From assembly GCF_947507565.1 (NCBI RefSeq), contig NC_089191.1:2150240-2214239 (forward strand): DNA of 64,000 nucleotides. Reading direction: 5' to 3'. This document shows positions 1 to 13,300 of this stretch, piece after piece. Position 1 is the stretch's first letter; each line of letters begins with the position of its first letter. The translations under genes were made by a program, and so were the position numbers. This stretch comes from Oscarella lobularis. Taxonomy: Eukaryota; Porifera; Homoscleromorpha; Homosclerophorida; Oscarellidae. The notes beneath the pieces were generated by a model, which saw nothing but the letters and a program-made list of their open reading frames with translations, searched no databases and had not been told where the DNA came from.

Positions 1-619
1 ATGCCATTGCACTGTCGTGTGACGTACGTGCGAGGAAGTGGATGATAGAAATAAATTTATTCATGTTTCTTCCACGTGGACCTCGCGTGATAATAATACA
101 TATTTATACTTTGTGTGCTTATCCGGGTAATGCTGTAAGAAAAGGCAAACGTTTTTGACTGAGTATTTTCGCAAGGCGCGCTTCACTCATGCGGATTGGC
201 CTTCCAAAGCAGCTTCTCTACATGCTGGTGCTTTTTCGAAAAAGTGAGGCTCCCTAACGGGTCCTGCGAACGGATTTTCGCATTGCGAAGGGTAACATAA
301 AGCTCGCGACCCGTCTGCATTATTCTGTGTGACGGTGCACTAAATTCCTACATTTTGAGAGGGCTTTTGAGGCGCCTCAAGTCTTCCCCGTCGCCCTAGA
401 GTCGAATTTATCCATCTCCCTTTGGCCGCCCGTCTCTCGCCCGTCGTAAGTCGAATTCTTTACTCCGAGGCACATGGGAAAGATAAAAGGTAGGTTTCGT
501 TGTGAGTGGAATTATACGAGCACGCAATGTTCGAAACGCCAGCTGCGAGCTAAAACGCCATGGCCCTAGCGATGCTGTACCCCCAAAGGGGCCTCACCCT
601 ATTGTCTCGTAGTCATACA
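1..619. other. Unassigned unique DNA
   Basis: This is non-repetitive sequence with mixed composition. I see no convincing coding exon, RNA gene or transposon end. A perfect 14-bp palindrome, TTGAGGCGCCTCAA, lies at 367-380. The missing first exon of the LZTFL1-like gene could lie here or further left, because there is no ATG between the end of the 9-bp array and that gene's first recognisable exon. I could not pick out a specific exon. Confidence 0.5.
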
Positions 620-1228
620 GACGCATCACTCATCGTTCTATAAAACGAAGGGAGATGCATCACTCATCGTTCTATAGAAACGAAGGGAGATGCATCACTC
701 ATCGTTCTATAAAAACGAAAGGAGATGCATCACTCATCGTTCAATAGAAACCAAGGGAGATGCATCACTCATCGCTCTATAGAAACGAAGGGAGATGCAT
801 CACTCATCGCTCTATAGAAACTAAGGGAGATGCATCACTCATCGTTCTATAAAAACGAAAGGAGATGCATCACTCATCGTTCTTTAGAAACGAAGGGAGA
901 TGCATCACTCATCGTTCTATAGAAACGAAGGGAGATGCATCACTCATCGTTCTATAGAAACGAAGGAAGATGCATCACTCATCGTTCTATAGAAACGAAG
1001 GGAGACGCATCACTCATCGTTCTATAGAAACGAAAGGAGATGCATCACTCATCGTTCTATAGAAACCAAGGGAGATGCATCACTCATCGCTCTATAGAAA
1101 CGAAGGGAGATGCATCACTCATCGCTCTATAGAAACGAAGGGAGATGTGCCATTAATCATTGTTCTATAGAAACGAAGGGAGATGCATCACTCATCGTTC
1201 TTTAGAAACGAAGGGATACGCATCACTA
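620..1228 (+). repeat. 35-bp satellite, about 17 copies
   Basis: A 35-bp unit repeats head to tail, shown for example by the phrase CACTCATCGTTC at 661 and again at 696. Copies differ by point changes (TCTATAGAAACG versus TCTATAAAAACG, CGTTC versus CGCTC) and the last few are more diverged. Each unit carries two perfect 8-bp palindromes, GATGCATC and TCTATAGA. No coding potential was seen. Confidence 0.95.
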
Positions 1229-1308
1229 GTGAGACCTCCAGTATAGGTAGTTTGATATAAGTGAGACCTCCAATATAGTTAGTTTGATATTAGTGAGACC
1301 TCCAATAG
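1229..1308 (+). repeat. 32-bp repeat, about 2.5 copies, at the array junction
   Basis: Two full copies (1229-1260 and 1261-1292) and a partial third begin with GTGAGACCTCCA and run to TTTGATAT. They sit exactly between the 35-bp satellite and the 9-bp array. The partial third copy passes directly into the first 9-bp unit. Confidence 0.85.
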
Positions 1309-4300
1309 TAGTACTTGGAGTACTTGGAGTACTTGTAGTACTTGTAGTACTTGTATTACTTGTAGTACTTGGAGCACTTGTAGTACTTGTATTACTTGGA
1401 GTACTTGGAGTACTTGTAGTACTTGTAGTACTTGTAGTACTTGGAGTACTTGGAGTACTTGTAGTACTTGTATTACTTGTAGTACTTGTAGTACTTGTAG
1501 TACTTGTAGTACTAGGAGCACTTGGAGTACTTGGAGTACTTGTAGTACTTGGAGCACTTGTAGTACTTGGAGTACTTGTAGTACTTGTATTACTTGTAGT
1601 ACATGGAGTACTGGGAGTACTTGTAGTACTTGTAGTACTCGTAGTACTTGGAGTACTTGGAGTACTTGTAGTACTTGTAGTACTTGTAGTACATAGAGTA
1701 CTTGGAGTACTTGTAGTACTTGTATTACTTGTAGTACATGGAGTACTTGGAGTACTTGTAGTACTTGTATTACTTGTTGTACTTGGAGTACTTGGAGTAC
1801 TTGTAGTACTTGTAGTACTTGTATTACTTGTAGTAATTGGAGCACTTGGAGTACTTGGAGTACTTGTTGTACTTGTAGTACTTGGAGTACTTTTAGTACT
1901 TGTAGTACTTGTACTACTTGTATTACTTGTAGTACTTGTAGTACTTGGAGTACTTGGAGTACTTGTAGTACCTGTAGTACTTGGAGTACTTGTGGTACTT
2001 GGAGTACTTGGAGTACTTGTAGTACCTGTAGTACTTGTAGTACTTGTAGTACTTGTAGTAATTGGAGCACTTGGAGTACTTGGAGCACTTGTAGTACTTG
2101 TATTACTTGGAGTACTTGGAGTACTTGCAGTACTTGTAGTACTTGTAGTACTTGTAGTACATGGAGTACTTGGAATACTTGGAGTACTTGTAGTACTTGT
2201 AGTACTTGTAGTACTTGTAGTACTTGGAGTACTTGTAGTACCTGTAGTACTTGGAGTACTTGTGGTACTTGGAGTACTTGGAGTACTTGTAGTACTTGTA
2301 GTACTTGTAGTACTTGGAGTACTTGTAGTACTTGTATTACTTGTATTACTTGTAGTACTTGGAGTACTTGGAGTACTTGGAGTACTTGGAGCACTTGGAG
2401 TACTTGTAGTACTTGTAGTACTTGGAGTACTTGTAGTACTTGTAGTTTTGTAGTACTTGTAGTACTTGTAGTACTGGTAGTACTCGTAGTACTTGGAGTA
2501 CTTGGAGTACTTGTAGTACTTGTAGTACTTGTAGTACATAGAGTACTTGGAGTACTTGTAGTACTTGTATTACTTGTAGTACATGGAGTACTTGGAGTAC
2601 TTGTAGTACTTGTATTACTTGTTGTACTTGGAGTACTTGTAGTACTTGTAGTACTTGTATTACTTGTAGTAATTGGAGCACTTGGAGTACTTGGAGTACT
2701 TGTTGTACTTGTAGTACTTGGAGTACTTGCAGTACTTGGAGTATTTGGAGTACTTGTAGTACTTGAAGCACTTGTAGTACTTGTATTACTTGGAGTACTT
2801 GGAGTACTTGTAGTACTTGTAGTACTTGTAGTACTTGTAGTACTTGTAGTACTTGTAGTACTTGTAGTACTTGTAGTACTTGTAGTACTTGTAGTACTTG
2901 TATTACTTGTAGTAATTGGAGCACTTGGAGTACTTGGAGTACTTGTTGTACTTGTAGTACTTGGATTACTTGTAGTACTTGGAGTATTTGGAGTACTTGT
3001 AGTACTTGAAGCACTTGTAGTACTTGGAGTACTTGGAGTACTTGGAGTACTTGTAGTACTTGTAGTACTTGTAGTACTTGGAGTACTTGTAGTACTTGTA
3101 GTACTTGTAGTACTTGGAGTACTTGTAGTACTTGTAGTACTTGTAGTACTTGTAGTACTTGTAGTACTTGTATTACTTGTAGTAATTGGAGCACTTGGAG
3201 TACTTGGAGTACTTGTTGTACTTGTAGTACTTGGAGTACTTTTAGTACTTGTAGTACTTGTAGTACTTGTATTACTTGTAGTATTTGTAGTACTTGGAGT
3301 ACTTGTAGTACCTGTAGTACTTGTAGTACTTGTAGTACATGGAGTTCTTGGAATACTTGGAGTACTTGTAGTACTTGTAGTACTTGTAGTACTTGTAGTA
3401 CTTGGAGTACTTGTAGTACCTGTAGTACTTGGAGTACTTGTGGTACTTGGAGTACTTGTAGTACTTGGAGTACTTGTAGTACTTGTAGTACTTGTAGTAC
3501 TTGGAGTACTTGAAGTACTTGTATTACTTGTATTACTTGTAGTACTTGGAGTACTTGGAGTACTTGGAGTACTTGGAGCACTTGGAGTACTTGTAGTACT
3601 TGTAGTACTTGGAGTACTTGTAGTACTTGTAGTATTTGTAGTACTTGTAGTACTTGTAGTACTTGTAGTACTTGTAGTACTTGTAGTACTTGTAGTACTT
3701 GTAGTACTTGGAGTACTTGTAGTACTTGTAGTACTTGTAGTACTTGGAGTACTTGGAGTACTTGGAGTATTTGTAGTACTTGTAGTATTTGTAGTACTTG
3801 TAGTACTTGTAGTACTTGTAGTGCTTGTAGTACTTGGAGTACTTGGAGCACTTGGAGTACTTGTAGTACTTGTAGTACTTGTAGTACTTGTAGTACTTGG
3901 AGTACTTGTAGTACCTGTAGTACTTGGAGTACTTGTAGTACTTGTAGTACTTGTAGTAATTGGAACACTTGGAGTACTTGGAGCACTTGTAGTACTTGTA
4001 TTACTTGGAGTACTTGGAGTACTTGCAGTACTTGTAGTACTTGTAGTACTTGTAGTACATGGAGTACTTGGAATACTTGGAGTACTTGTAGTACTTGTAG
4101 TACTTGTAGTACTTGGAGTACTTGGAGTACTTGTAGTACCTGTAGTACTTGGCGTACTTGTGGTACTTGGAGTACTTGTAGTACTTGGAGTACTTGTAGT
4201 ACTTGTAGTACTTGGAGTACTTGGAGTACTTGTAGTACTTGTATTACTTGTATTACTTGGAGTACTTGGAGTACTTGGAGCACTTGGAGTACTTGTAGTA

Positions 4301-7300
4301 CTTGTAGTACTTGGAGTACTTGTAGTACTTGTAGTACTTGGAGTATTTGGAGTACTTGTAGTACTTGTATTACCTGTAGTACTTGGAGTACTTGTATTAC
4401 TTGGAGTACTTGGAGTACTTGCAGTACTTGTAGTACTTGTAGTACTTGTAGTACATGGAGTACTTGGAGTACTTGGAGTACTTGTAGTACTTGTAGTACT
4501 TGTAGTACTTGTAGTACTTGGAGTACTTGTAGTACCTGTAGTACTGGGAGTACTTGTGGTACTTGTAGTACTTGTAGTACTTGGAGTACTTGTAGTACTT
4601 ATAGTACTTGGAGTACTTGGAGTACTTGGAGTACTTGGAGTACTTGGAGCACTTGGAGTACTTGTAGTACTTGTAGTACTTGGAGCACTTGTAGTACTTG
4701 GAGTACTTGGAGTACTTGGAGCACTTGGAGTACTTGGAGTACTTGGAGTACTTGGAGCACTTGGAGTACTTGTAGTACTTGTAGTACTTGGAGTACTTGT
4801 AGTACTTGTAGTATTTGTAGTACTTGTAGTACTTGTAGTACTTGTAGTACTTGTAGTACTTGGAGTACTTGGAGTATTTGTAGTACTTGTAGTACTTGTA
4901 GTACTTGTAGTATTTGTAGTACTTATAGTACTTGGAGTACTTGGAGTACTTGGAGTACTTGGAGCACTTGGAGTACTTGTAGTACTTGTAGTATTTGTAG
5001 TACTTGTAGTACTTGGAGTACTTGGAGTACTTGGAGTACTTGGAGCACTTGGAGTACTTGTAGTACTTGTAGTACTTGGAGCACTTGTAGTACTTGGAGT
5101 ACTTGGAGTACTTGGAGCACTTGCAGTACTTGTATTACTTGGAGTACTTGGAGTACTTGTAGTACTTGTAGTACTTGTAGTACTTGTAGTACATGGAGTA
5201 CTTGGAGTAATTGTAGTACTTGTAGTACTTGTAGTACTTGGGGTACTTGTAGTACCTGTAGTACTTGGAGTACTTGTGGTACTTGGAGTACTTGTAGTAC
5301 TTGGAGTACTTGTAGTACTTGTAGTACTTGGAGTACTTGTATTACTTGTAGTACTTGGAGTACTTGGAGTACTTGGAGTACTTGGAGCACTTGGAGTACT
5401 TGTAGTACTTGTAGTACTTGGAGTACTTGTAGTACTTGTAGTACTTGTAGTACATGGAGTACTTGGAATACTTGGAGTACTTGTAGTACTTGTAGTACTT
5501 GTAGTACTTGTAGTACTTGGAGTACTTGTAGTACCTGTAGTACTTGGAGTACTTGTGGTACTTGGAGTACTTGTAGTACTTGGAGTACTTGTAGTACTTG
5601 TAGTACTTGTAGTACTTGGAGGACTTGTAGTACTTGTATTACTTGTATTACTTGGAGTACTTGGAGTACTTGGAGCACTTGGAGTACTTGTAGTACTTGT
5701 AGTACTTGGAGTACTTGTAGTACTTGTAGTATTTGTAGTACTTGTAGTACTTGTAGTACTTGTAGTACTTGTAGTACTTGTAGTACTTGGAGTACTTGGA
5801 GTACTTGGAGCACTTGGAGTACTTGTAGTACTTGTAGTACTTGTAGTTCTTGGAGCACTTGTAGTACATGGAGTACTTGGAGTACTTGTAGTACTTGTAT
5901 TACTTGTAGTACTTGGAGTACTTGTATGACTTGGAGTACTTGGAGTACTTGCAGTACTTGTGGTACTTGTAGTACTTGTAGTACATGGAGTACTTGGAGT
6001 ACTTGGAGTACTTGTAGTACTTGTAGTACTTGTAGTACTTGTAGTACTTGTAGTACTTGTAGTACTTGTAGTACTTGTAGTACTTGGAGTACTTGTAGTA
6101 CTTGTAGTACTTGGAGTACTTGTAGTACTTGTAGTACTTGGAGTACTTGTAGTACTTGTAGTATTTGTAGTACTTGTAGTACTTGTAGTACTTGTAGTAC
6201 TTGTAGTACTTGTAGTACTTGGAGTACTTGGAATACTTGGAGTACTTGTAGTACTTGTAGTACTTGGAGTACTTGGAGTACTTGGAGTACTCGGAGTACT
6301 TGGAGTACTTGGAGTACTTGGAGTACTTGTATTACTTGTAGTACTTGGAGTACTTGGAGTACTTGGAGTACTTGGAGCACTTGGAGTACTTGTAGTACTT
6401 GTAGTACTTGTAGTACTTGTAGTATTTGTAGTACTTGTAGTACTTGTAGTACTTGTAGTACTTGTAGTACTTGTAGTACTTGTAGTACTTGGAGTACTTG
6501 GAGTACTTGTAGTACTTGTATTACTTGTAGTACTTGGAGTACTTGTAGTACTTGTAGTACTTGGAGTACTTGTAGTACCTGTAGTACTTGGAGTACTTGT
6601 GGGACTTGTAGTACTTGTAGTACTTGGAGTACTTGTAGTACTTGTAGTACTTGTAGTACTTGGAGTACTTGTAGTACTTGTATTACTTGTAGTACTTGGA
6701 GTACTTGGAGCACTTGGAGTACTTGTAGTACTTGTAGTACTTGTAGTACTTGGAGCACTTGTAGTACTTGGAGTACTTGTAGTACTTGGAGCACTTGCAG
6801 TACTTGTATTACTTGGAGTACTTGGAGTACTTGTAGTACTTGTAGTACTTGTAGTACATGGAGTACTTGGAGTACTTGTAGTACTTGTATTACTTGTAGT
6901 CCTTGGAGTACTTGTAGTACTTGTAGTACTTGTAGTACTTGGAGTACTTGTAGTACTTGTATTACTCTTAGTACTTGGAGTACTTGTAGTACTTGTATTA
7001 CTTGTAGTACTTGGAGTACTTGTAGTACCTGTAGTACTTGGAGTACTTGTGGTACTTGGAGTACTTGTAGTACTTGGAGTACTTGTAGTACTTGTAGTAC
7101 TTGTAGTACTTGGAGTACTTGGAGTACTTGTATTACTTGTAGTACTTGGAGTACTTGGAGTACTTGGAGTACTTGGAGCACTTGGAGTACTTGGAGTACT
7201 TGGAGCACTTGGAGTACTTGTAGTACTTGTAGTACTTGGAGTACTTGTAGTACTTGTAGTACTTGTAGTACATGGAGTACTTGGAATACTTGGAGTACTT

Positions 7301-10300
7301 GTAGTACTTGTAGTACTTGTAGTACTTGTAGTACTTGGAGTACTTGTAGTACCTGTAGTACTTGGAGTACTTGTGGTACTTGGAGTACTTGTAGTACTTG
7401 GAGTACTTGTAGTACTTGTAGTACTTGTAGTACTTGGAGTACTTGTAGTACTTGTATTACTTGTATTACTTGGAGTACTTGGAGTACTTGGAGCACTTGG
7501 AGTACTTGTAGTACTTGTAGTATTTGTAGTACTTGTAGTACTTGTAGTACTTGTAGTACTTGGAGTACTTGTATTACTTGGAGTACTTGGAGTACTTGCA
7601 GTACTTGTGGTACTTGTAGTACTTTTAGTACATGGAGTACTTGGAGTACTTGGAGTACTTGTAGTACTTGTAGTACTTGTAGTACTTGTAGTACTTGTAG
7701 TACTTGTAGTACTTTTAGTACTTGTAGTACTTGGAGTACTTGTAGTACCTGTAGTACTTGGAGTACTTGTGGTACTTGTAGTACTTGTAGTACTTGGAGT
7801 ACTTGTATTACTTGTAGTACTTGTAGTACTTGTATTACTTGGAGTACTTGGAGTACTTGGAGTACTTGGAGTACTTGGAGCACTTGGAGTACTTGTAGTA
7901 CTTGTAGTACTTGGAGCACTTGGAATACTTGGAGTACTTGTAGTACTTGTAGTACTTGGAGTACTTGTAGTACTTGTAGTACTTGTAGTACTTGTAGTAC
8001 TTGGAGTACTTGTAGTACTTGTAGTACTTGGAGTACTTGTAGTACCTGTAGTACTTGGAGTACTTGTGGTACTTGTAGTACTTGTAGTACTTGGAGTACT
8101 TGTAGTACTTGTAGTACTTGTAGTACTTGGAGTACTTGTAGTACTTGTATTACTTGTAGTACTTGGAGTACTTGGAGCACTTGGAGTACTTGTAGTACTT
8201 GTAGTACTTGTAGTACTTGGAGCACTTGTAGTACTTGGAGTACTTGTAGTACTTGGAGCACTTGCAGTACTTGTATTACTTGGAGTACTTGGAGTACTTG
8301 TAGTACTTGTAGTACTTGTAGTACATGGAGTACTTGGAGTACTTGTAGTACTTGTATTACTTGTAGTCCTTGGAGTACTTGTAGTACTTGTAGTACTTGT
8401 AGTACTTGGAGTACTTGTAGTACTTGTATTACTCTTAGTACTTGGAGTACTTGTAGTACTTGTATTACTTGTAGTACTTGGAGTACTTGTAGTACCTGTA
8501 GTACTTGGAGTACTTGTGGTACTTGGAGTACTTGTAGTACTTGGAGTACTTGTAGTACTTGTAGTACTTGTAGTACTTGGAGTACTTGGAGTACTTGTAT
8601 TACTTGTAGTACTTGGAGTACTTGGAGTACTTGGAGTACTTGGAGCACTTGGAGTACTTGTAGTACTTGTAGTACTTGGAGTACTTGTAGTACTTGTAGT
8701 ACTTGTATTACTTGGAGTACTTGGAGTACTTGGAGCACTTGGAGTACTTGTAGTACTTGTAGTACTTGGAGTACTTGTAGTACTTGTAGTATTTGTAGTA
8801 CTTGTAGTACTTGTAGTACTTGTAGTACTTGGAGTACTTGTATTACTTGGAGTACTTGGAGTACTTGCAGTACTTGTGGTACTTGTAGTACTTTTAGTAC
8901 ATGGAGTACTTGGAGTACTTGGAGTACTTGTAGTACTTGTAGTACTTGTAGTACTTGTAGTACTTGTAGTACTTGTAGTACTTTTAGTACTTGTAGTACT
9001 TGGAGTACTTGTAGTACCTGTAGTACTTGGAGTACTTGTGGTACTTGTAGTACTTGTAGTACTTGGAGTACTTGTATTACTTGTAGTACTTGTAGTACTT
9101 GTATTACTTGGAGTACTTGGAGTACTTGGAGTACTTGGAGTACTTGGAGCACTTGGAGTACTTGTAGTACTTGTAGTACTTGGAGCACTTGGAATACTTG
9201 GAGTACTTGTAGTACTTGTAGTACTTGGAGTACTTGTAGTACTTGTAGTACTTGTAGTACTTGTAGTACTTGGAGTACTTGTAGTACTTGTAGTACTTGG
9301 AGTACTTGTAGTACCTGTAGTACTTGTAGTACTTGTGGTACTTGTAGTACTTGTAGTACTTGGAGTACTTGTAGTACTTGTAGTACTTGTAGTACTTGGA
9401 GTACTTGTAGTACTTGTATTACTTGTAGTACTTGGAGTACTTGGAGCACTTGGAGTACTTGTAGTACTTGTAGTACTTGTAGTACTTGGAGCACTTGTAG
9501 TACTTGGAGTACTTGTAGTACTTGGAGCACTTGCAGTACTTGTATTACTTGGAGTACTTGGAGTACTTGTAGTACTTGTAGTACTTGTAGTACATGGAGT
9601 ACTTGGAGTACTTGTAGTACTTGTATTACTTGTAGTCCTTGGAGTACTTGTAGTACTTGTAGTACTTGTAGTACTTGGAGTACTTGTAGTACTTGTATTA
9701 CTCTTAGTACTTGGAGTACTTGTAGTACTTGTATTACTTGTAGTACTTGGAGTACTTGTAGTACCTGTAGTACTTGGAGTACTTGTGGTACTTGGAGTAC
9801 TTGTAGTACTTGGAGTACTTGTAGTACTTGTAGTACTTGTAGTACTTGGAGTACTTGGAGTACTTGTATTACTTGTAGTACTTGGAGTACTTGGAGTACT
9901 TGGAGTACTTGGAGCACTTGGAGTACTTGTAGTACTTGTAGTACTTGGAGTACTTGTAGTACTTGTAGTACTTGTAGTACATGGAGTACTTGGAATACTT
10001 GGAGTACTTGTAGTACTTGTAGTACTTGTAGTACTTGTAGTACTTGGAGTACTTGTAGTACCTGTAGTACTTGGAGTACTTGTGGTACTTGGAGTACTTG
10101 TAGTACTTGGAGTACTTGTAGTACTTGTAGTACTTGTAGTACTTGGAGTACTTGTAGTACTTGTATTACTTGTATTACTTGGAGTACTTGGAGTACTTGG
10201 AGCACTTGGAGTACTTGTAGTACTTGTAGTACTTGGAGTACTTGTAGTACTTGTAGTATTTGTAGTACTTGTAGTACTTGTAGTACTTGTAGTACTTGGA

Positions 10301-13300
10301 GTACTTGTATTACTTGGAGTACTTGGAGTACTTGCAGTACTTGTGGTACTTGTAGTACTTTTAGTACATGGAGTACTTGGAGTACTTGGAGTACTTGTAG
10401 TACTTGTAGTACTTGTAGTACTTGTAGTACTTGTAGTACTTGTAGTACTTGTAGTACTTGTAGTACTTGGAGTACTTGTAGTACCTGTAGTACTTGGAGT
10501 ACTTGTGGTACTTGTAGTACTTGTAGTACTTGGAGTACTTGTAGTACTTGTAGTACTTGTAGTACTTGTATTACTTGGAGTACTTGGAGTACTTGGAGTA
10601 CTTGGAGTACTTGGAGCACTTGGAGTACTTGTAGTACTTGTAGTACTTGGAGCACTTGGAATACTTGGAGTACTTGTAGTACTTGTAGTACTTGGAGTAC
10701 TTGTAGTACTTGTAGTACTTGTAGTACTTGTAGTACTTGGAGTACTTGTAGTACCTGTAGTACTTGGAGTACTTGTGGTACTTGGAGTACTTGTAGTACT
10801 TGGAGTACTTGGAGTACTTGTAGTACTTGTAGTACTTGTAGTACTTGTAGTACATGGAGTACTTGTAGTACTTGTAGTACTTGTAGTACTTGTATTACTT
10901 GGAGTACTTGGAGTACTTGGAGTACTTGGAGTACTTGTAGTACTTGTATTACTTGGAGTACTTGTAGTACTTGTAGTACTTGTAGTACTTGGAGCACTTG
11001 TAGTACTTGTAGTACTTGTAGTACTTGGAGTACTTGTAGTACCTGTAGTACTTGGAGTACTTGTAGTACTTGTAGTACTTGTAGTACTTGTATTACTTGG
11101 AGTACTTGGAGTACTTGGAGTACTTGGAGTACTTGGAGCACTTGGAGTACTTGTAGTACTTGTAGTACTTGCAGCACTTGTAGTACTTGGAGTACTTGGA
11201 GTACTTGGAGCACTTGGAGTACTTGTAGTACTTGTAGTACTTGGAGTAGTTGTAGTACTTGTAGTATTTGTAGTACTTGTAGTACTTGTAGTACTTGGAG
11301 TACTTGGAGTACTTGGAGTACTTGTAGTACTTGGAGCACTTGTAGTACTTGGAGTACTTGGAGTACTTGGAGCACTTGCAGTACTTGTAGTACTTGTAGT
11401 ACTTGTAGTACTTGTAGTACTTGGAGTACTTGGAGTACTTGGAGCACTTGCAGTACTTGTAGTACTTGTAGTACTTGTAGTACTTGTAGTACTTGGAGTA
11501 CTTGTAGTACTTGTAGTACTTGTAGTACTTGGAGTAGTTGTAGTACCTGTAGTACTTGGAGTACTTGTGGTACTTGGAGTACTTGTAGTACTTGGAGTAC
11601 TTGTAGTACTTGTAGTACTTGTAGTACTTGGAGTACTTGGAGTACTTGTATTACTTGTAGTACTTGGAGTACTTGGAGTACTTGGAGTACTTGGAGCACT
11701 TGGAGTACTTGTAGTACTTGTAGTACTTGTAGTACTTGTAGTACTTGTAGTACTTGTAGTACTTGGAGTACTTGTAGTACTTGTATTACTTGTAGTACTT
11801 GGAGTACTTGTAGTACTTGTAGTACTTGGAGTACTTGTAGTACCTGTAGTACTTGGAGTACTTGTGGTACTTGTAGTACTTGTATTACTTGTAGTACTTG
11901 GAGTACTTGGAGTACTTGGAGTACTTGGAGCACTTGCAGTACTTGTAGTACTTGTAGTACTTGTAGTACTTGTAGTACTTGGAGTACTTGTAGTACCTGT
12001 AGTACTTGGAGTACTTGTAGTACTTGTAGTACTTGTAGTACTTGGAGTACTTGGAGTACTTGTATTACTTGTAGTACTTGGAGTACTTGGAGTACTTGGA
12101 GTACTTGGAGCACATGGAGTACTTGTAGTACTTGTAGTATTTGTAGTACTTGTAGTACTTGTAGTACTTGTAGTACTTGTAGTACTTGTAGTACTTGTAG
12201 TACTTGGAGTACTTGGAGTACTTGTAGTACTTGTATTACTTGTAGTACTTGGAGTACTTGTAGTACTTGTAGTACTTGGAGTACTTGTAGTACCTGTAGT
12301 ACTTGGAGTACTTGTGGTACTTGTAGTACTTGTAGTACTTGGAGTACTTGTAGTACTTGTATTACTTGTAGTACTTGGAGTACTTGGAGTACTTGGAGTA
12401 CTTGGAGCACTTGGAGTACTTGTAGTACTTGTATTACTTGTAGTACTTGTAGTACTTGTAGTACTTGTAGTACTTGTAGTACTTGGAGTTCTTGGAGTAT
12501 TTGTAGTACTTGTAGTACTTGTAGTACTTGTAGTATTTGTAGTACTTGTAGTACTTGGAGTACTTGGAGTACTTGGAGTACTTGGAGCACTTGGAGTACT
12601 TGTAGTACTTGTAGTACTTGGAGCACTTGTAGTACTTGGAGTACTTGGAGTACTTGGAGCACTTGCAGTACTTGTAGTACTTGTAGTACATGGAGTACTT
12701 GGAGTACTTGTAGTACTTGGAGCACTTGTAGTACTTGTATTACTTGGAGTACTTGGAGTACTTGTAGTACTTGTAGTACTTGTAGTACATTGAGTACTTG
12801 GAGTACTTGTAGTACTTGTAATACTTGTAGTACTTGGAGTACTTGTAGTACCTGTAGTACTTGGAGTACTTGTGGTACTTGGAGTACTTGTAGTACTTGG
12901 AGTACTTGTAGTACTTGTAGTACTTGTAGTACTTGGAGTACTTGGAGTACTTGTATTACTTGTAGTACTTGGAGTACTTGGAGTACTTGGAGTACTTGGA
13001 GCACTTGGAGTACTTGTAGGACTTGTAGTACTTGTAGTACTTGTAGTATTTGTAGTACTTGTAGTACTTGTAGTAATTGTAGTACTTGTAGTACTTGTAG
13101 TACTTGTAGTACTTGGAGTACTTGGAGTACTTGTAGTACTTGTATTACTTGTAGTACTTGGAGTACTTGTAGTACTTGTAGTACTTGGAGTACTTGTAGT
13201 ACCTGTAGTACTTGGAGTACTTGTGGTACTTGTAGTACTTGTAGTACTTGGAGTACTTGTAGTACTTGTAGTACTTGTAGTACTTGGAGTACTTGTAGTA

